Origin: Gemmatimonadota bacterium
GTDB taxonomy: Bacteria > GCA-2686955
Assembly (NCBI GenBank): GCA_026991065.1
Contig: JALXCG010000116.1
Location: 1-8,186, forward strand
Direction: 5' to 3'
Length of the DNA: 8,186 nt
Under the pieces are notes generated by a model. It made no database searches and was not told where the DNA came from. It saw nothing but the letters and a program-made list of their open reading frames with translations. A program made the position numbers and the translations under genes. Position 1 is the first letter of the stretch, and each line of letters starts with the position of its first letter. Below are positions 5,061 through 8,186 of the stretch, in pieces.

Positions 5061-8000
5061 CTACGAGTCCACGTGCCGGCGATCGGCGCCCGGCAGCCAA
5101 CCGCTGTTCTGCGGGCCGCCGTAAGCCCCCATGTCGCTCCGCTCGCCGTTGGGGTGTCCCGCCGGCCAGCCGGGCGCCTGGTCCCAGACCGCATCGTTCC
5201 AGAGCGGGTCGCCGACGTCGATACAGGGTGAAGAAACACCCAGGAGATAGCCGCGCCCGCGCCACTCCGCGAAACCTGGATCTTGGTCAATGTTGCCCTC
5301 CCCGGGCCAGCCGCCCCGCACATCACAGTAGCGGAGCTGGATGGTACCCGAGGGCGCGGTGTTGCTCTTCTCAATCAGGATCTCCGGCGCGGAGTCACCC
5401 CACAGAATGCAGTTTTCCAGCAGCGGCGGGAATTCGGCATTCAGGCGCAAGCGGATTGCGCCGCCGGGACCGCCCCAATTGGCGGAAAAGGTGCAGTTCC
5501 GAAAGTGCGGCTGGGTCCGGTAACCCTTCAGATACACCCCCGCGCCACCGGCGGCCTGGTTGCTCAGGAGCAGGCAGTTGTTCACGTCGGCCGTGGATTG
5601 GTCGCCGAAAAGAATGGCGCCGCCGTGCTGCGGGGCGGTGTTGAAATCCAGCGTGCAGTGGGCGAGCGTCACACCCCGGGTGAGGAAGAGGGCGAGCCCG
5701 CCGCCTTCGAGACCGGCGCTGTTGTGGTGAATGTTGCAGTGCCGCAACTCGATCTCGACCTCCTCTGTGGCGCGGCTGCGAGGCCTGTCCGTGGTTGACT
5801 TGCCGCGCCACCGACCGGGTTCCACCGGAGTGAGATCGGTGCTGCCGCGCAACAGGTAGAGCCCGCCGCCCCGGGACTCGGCGTGGTTGTCGGCGATGGT
5901 CGTGTTGCTGACCGTGGTAGAGCTGTGGAGCAGGTAGAGAGCACCGCCGCGCTGGGCCCGGTTGGCGGAAAAGAGGCAACCGTCGAACCTCGCCCGATCG
6001 AGATAGCTCAAACGCACTCCCCCGCCCTGCCGGGCCGCCACATTGTCGCGGAACTCCGTGTCGGTGCAGATCAGTGTGTCACTGTTGCAGGATCCTCCGG
6101 CGGCGGAATTGGCGCGGTTGTCGATGATCCGGCAACGATCCAGAACAAGGGTGGTGACGGCGCCGGAATAGAAGCCCCCGCCGTAGGAAAAGCCACCGTC
6201 CGCACGGTTGCGTTCGACCGCGGTCCCGGTCAAGGTGAAGCGACCATTGGAAAGATAGAGGCCACCACCATTGTAGGCGGCGCGGTTGTCGACCACGTCG
6301 CACTCCGTCAGGTCCAGATCGGCGAGCACGGCATGGAGCGCGCCACCGGTGCGTCCCGCGTGGTTGCTTGCGAGGCGGCAGTTGCTCATCCGCAGGTCAT
6401 GCCCCTTGCAGTAGATCCCGCCGCCATAGTCGGCGCTGCACTCCTGGATCACACAGTCGCGCATTTCGGGTGCGGCTTCGAGACAGCAGATTCCGCCGCC
6501 GTCATTGCCGTCGGGCGCATTCCAGGCGTTGCCGCGCAGAATGGTCAGCCCCTCCAGAACCGTGTCGCTTCCTTCGCCACTGTGGAAGAGGAAGCCGCGG
6601 CCGGCCTCTTCGCAGTCGATCACGGTTGCGTTCGCGCCGGCGACGCCCAAGATGTGCAGCGGTCGCCCGTGGAGATTCAGGTCGCGGTTGCCCTCGCCTC
6701 CGTAGGTCCCGGCGGCGATCAGAATGGTATCAGCGGGAAACGCCGCGTCGATGGCATCCTGGATCCGGGCCAACTGCTCCGGCACCCGAACCGGGCCGGC
6801 TTCCGGTTTGATGATGAGCTGGCTGGAGCGCTCCGTAACAACAGCTCCTCCCCGGTATCCCGAGAGGCGCAGTTGGTGGGTTCCCGGCGCGCCGGCGGAG
6901 CCGTCGATGTTCCAACTGAGAGTGTCGCCCGGCATCAGTTCAACCGGCGCGGATCCGGGGACAATCCAGTGCGGCCCCCAACTGAAGTCCACCACCAGGG
7001 AGTCGAGGTCGAGACGCTCTTCGCAATCGTTGCAGAGCTGCGCCTGGAACCGGATCGACTCGCCGAGCAGAAGCTGCGCCGGCGGATCCAGCAGGAGCAG
7101 TTGCAGATCACACGGCGTGGGAACACAGTTGAGCGGGCCGCCGTAGGCACCCAGATCCGCACGCGCGTCGCCCAGTCCGGGTGGCAGGCAGCGGTCGGCG
7201 ACCGCCGGGTTGCCGGCGTCGATGCAGGGGGAGTCGGGGGCAAGAGTGAAACGATCAAAATCCGGGTCCACAAAGCGCGGCGGCTGGTCCAGATTGCCGG
7301 TGCCCTCGAAGCCTCCTTCCACATCGCAGTAGGTCACTGTCGGCGGATCGCCGGCGCCAGGGCTGATGTTCCCGCCGGTGTTGCCCCAGACGATGCTGTT
7401 GCGCAGCGAGATCGGTTGCTCGGTGGAAAGATCGAGGCCGCCGGCAGCATCGGCCTGGTTGTTGGCGACCACGCAGTGGAGCAGGTTGACCGCCGAGTTG
7501 CCGATCCCCGCGCCACCGCCACGGCTGCTGCTGTTGTGGACCAGAAGCGAGTTGTAGATCTGAATCGGGGAGATCTGCGAGATGTAGAGCCCGCCCCCGC
7601 TGTTTGCCGCGCTGTTGTGCCCAATGAAGCAGTTCACGATTGCGCCCCCCTGGGTGTACCAAAGGTAGGCACCGCCGCCCGCGGCACCTGAGTCGTTGTA
7701 TTCAAGGCGGCAGTTGCGCAGGGTGGGCCGGCTGGAGTTGGCAAAGATGGCGCCGCCGCTGCGCAGCGCCGAGTTGTCGGTGGCGACACACCCATCCAAC
7801 AGAAAATCGGACTGGAAGAAATAGCAGGCCCCGCCTTCGTCGCCGCACCCATTGCCTTGGAAAACACAGTTGATGAACTGCGGGGAGCTGTTCAGGCCGT
7901 AGTAGGCGCCGCCATTGCTCAGGGGCTCCGGTGCGAGGTTGTTGATGAAGACGGTCTCCTCGAAGCGCGGGGCCACGGCGTTCGCGGTGTAAACGGCCCC

Positions 8001-8186
8001 GCCATGGGCCTGTTGCGACCAGGTGCCGTTGTCTGCGATGCGGCAGTTGCGAACCGTCAGCGAGGAGTTCGCCAGGTAGATCGCGGCGCCATCCGGGTTG
8101 CCGGGCGGGGCCGTGCCGTTGATCAAGGAGAAGCCTTCAAGCACGGCGGCAGCGCTCTCGCCATCCACCAGCTTCAGGAGGCGGCT
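5061..8186 (-). CDS. Right-handed parallel beta-helix repeat protein, two-module, choice-of-anchor-Q-like caps (N-terminus outside window)
   Basis: The visible 1041 residues read in frame to the right edge, so the start and signal peptide lie outside the window; a GTG at 8168-8166 is internal. The protein is predicted to be exported and to act as a surface or extracellular solenoid, by analogy with pectate-lyase-like and Pmp-like folds. It has two modules. Module 1 (visible residues 1-351) and module 2 (465-1025) are stacks of coils with the pattern NC-x4-N-x-A-x2-GGGxYL; I count about 9 and 13 glycine motifs. Each ends with the same cap: a WGN/WGD strand, YCDVxGGxxGxGNxDQxPxF, SPCIDxGxP and a final GAYGGP. 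An Ig-like domain (about 357-461) joins them, and module 2 opens with the typical VPEQLARIQDAIDAAFPADT start. No catalytic motif of a polysaccharide lyase is evident. The tail (NSGWLPGADRRHVDS) has no T9SS, LPXTG, PEP-CTERM or autotransporter features. Fold confidence is high; function and substrate are unknown. Confidence 0.92.
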   Translation of the reverse strand, partial: SRLLKLVDGESAAAVLEGFSLINGTAPPGNPDGAAIYLANSSLTVRNCRIADNGTWSQQAHGGAVYTANAVAPRFEETVFINNLAPEPLSNGGAYYGLNSSPQFINCVFQGNGCGDEGGACYFFQSDFLLDGCVATDNSALRSGGAIFANSSRPTLRNCRLEYNDSGAAGGGAYLWYTQGGAIVNCFIGHNSAANSGGGLYISQISPIQIYNSLLVHNSSSRGGGAGIGNSAVNLLHCVVANNQADAAGGLDLSTEQPISLRNSIVWGNTGGNISPGAGDPPTVTYCDVEGGFEGTGNLDQPPRFVDPDFDRFTLAPDSPCIDAGNPAVADRCLPPGLGDARADLGAYGGPLNCVPTPCDLQLLLLDPPAQLLLGESIRFQAQLCNDCEERLDLDSLVVDFSWGPHWIVPGSAPVELMPGDTLSWNIDGSAGAPGTHQLRLSGYRGGAVVTERSSQLIIKPEAGPVRVPEQLARIQDAIDAAFPADTILIAAGTYGGEGNRDLNLHGRPLHILGVAGANATVIDCEEAGRGFLFHSGEGSDTVLEGLTILRGNAWNAPDGNDGGGICCLEAAPEMRDCVIQECSADYGGGIYCKGHDLRMSNCRLASNHAGRTGGALHAVLADLDLTECDVVDNRAAYNGGGLYLSNGRFTLTGTAVERNRADGGFSYGGGFYSGAVTTLVLDRCRIIDNRANSAAGGSCNSDTLICTDTEFRDNVAARQGGGVRLSYLDRARFDGCLFSANRAQRGGALYLLHSSTTVSNTTIADNHAESRGGGLYLLRGSTDLTPVEPGRWRGKSTTDRPRSRATEEVEIELRHCNIHHNSAGLEGGGLALFLTRGVTLAHCTLDFNTAPQHGGAILFGDQSTADVNNCLLLSNQAAGGAGVYLKGYRTQPHFRNCTFSANWGGPGGAIRLRLNAEFPPLLENCILWGDSAPEILIEKSNTAPSGTIQLRYCDVRGGWPGEGNIDQDPGFAEWRGRGYLLGVSSPCIDVGDPLWNDAVWDQAPGWPAGHPNGERSDMGAYGGPQNSGWLPGADRRHVDS
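5112..6794 (-). repeat. Beta-helix module 2 (complete)
   Basis: The module opens with VPEQLARIQDAIDAA, continues with FPADTILIAAGTYGG, then about thirteen coils with GGG/GGA motifs (GGGICC, GGGIYC, GGALHA, GGGLYL, GGGFYS, GGALYL, GGAILF, GGAIRL and others). It closes with CILWGDSAPEI, a YCDVRGG strand, SPCIDVGDP and MGAYGGP. One coil is interrupted by a charged, Arg-rich insert encoded at 5745-5840. Several coils carry paired Cys/Asn ladders (NC, DRC, DGC, RHC), as usual for stacked inward-facing positions in this fold. Confidence 0.75.
7134..8186 (-). repeat. Beta-helix module 1 (truncated by the window edge)
   Basis: This segment encodes about nine coils with glycine motifs such as GGAVY, GGAYY, GGACY, GGAIF, GGGAYL and GGGLYI. 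It ends with SIVWGNTGGN, a YCDVEGG strand, SPCIDAGNP and GAYGGP. The first visible residues (RLLKLVDGESAAAVLEG) align with RGFLFHSGEGSDTVLEG in module 2. The cut therefore falls roughly 60-70 residues after the expected VPxxxxxIQxAIDAA opening. The modules are homologous in protein pattern but clearly diverged, so the duplication is old or the modules were recruited separately. Confidence 0.75.

Noticed and set aside
5883-7691. A 602-codon open frame on the plus strand, opposite the beta-helix gene
   Set aside because: It lies wholly antisense to a gene with clear repeat and cap motifs. Its translation is rich in Val, Gly and Ala and mirrors the repeat period of the other strand. GC-rich repeats such as these readily keep the complementary frame open.
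5411-8090. Coil repeats considered as a DNA-level tandem repeat or CRISPR-like array
   Set aside because: The repetition is in the protein pattern (NC...N.A..GGG.Y) with diverged codons and variable spacing. There are no identical repeats with unique spacers.

Overview
The window holds two large genes for predicted secreted or cell-surface proteins and the first codons of a third. All three lie on the minus strand, so transcription runs from high to low coordinates. The DNA is GC-rich. Both large products belong to protein types common in uncultured, GC-rich bacteria of the Fibrobacteres-Chlorobi-Bacteroidetes superphylum and nearby candidate phyla (for example Eisenbacteria-, Krumholzibacteria- or Latescibacteria-like lineages), and also in Planctomycetes. 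They are a subtilase with several beta-sandwich add-on domains and a beta-helix protein whose modules end in the 'SPCIDxGxP...GAYGGP' cap. The phylum assignment is an inference from protein style only, because the window has no rRNA, tRNA or housekeeping gene.

Layout from right to left, in the direction of transcription. Positions 8186-5061 encode a right-handed parallel beta-helix protein, cut at its N-terminus by the window edge. It has two beta-helix modules with the same C-terminal cap, joined by an Ig-like domain. Positions 5060-4582 form a 480-base spacer rich in inverted repeats: a GC hairpin just after the beta-helix stop, several short hairpins, and a 28-base dyad upstream of the next gene. 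Positions 4581-700 encode a 1293-residue exported S8 (subtilisin-type) protease. Its parts are a signal peptide, two propeptide-like repeats, a catalytic domain with an intact Asp/His/Ser triad and an Asp-rich insert, a von Willebrand A domain with an intact MIDAS, a CLCA/choice-of-anchor-X-like region, a cohesin-like domain and a terminal Ig-like domain. A strong intrinsic terminator follows at 631-676. Positions 70-630 contain no gene I can support. Positions 69-1 are the start of a third gene, with a good ribosome binding site and a basic plus hydrophobic N-terminus that looks like a signal peptide or membrane anchor.

The long spacers and the terminator suggest three separately transcribed genes and not a tight operon. 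Their shared theme is export and surface adhesion or proteolysis. I do not see a defence system, mobile element, CRISPR array or RNA gene. The most unusual items are the domain combination of the protease, its Asp-rich insert between the catalytic Asp and His, and the structured spacer upstream of it.
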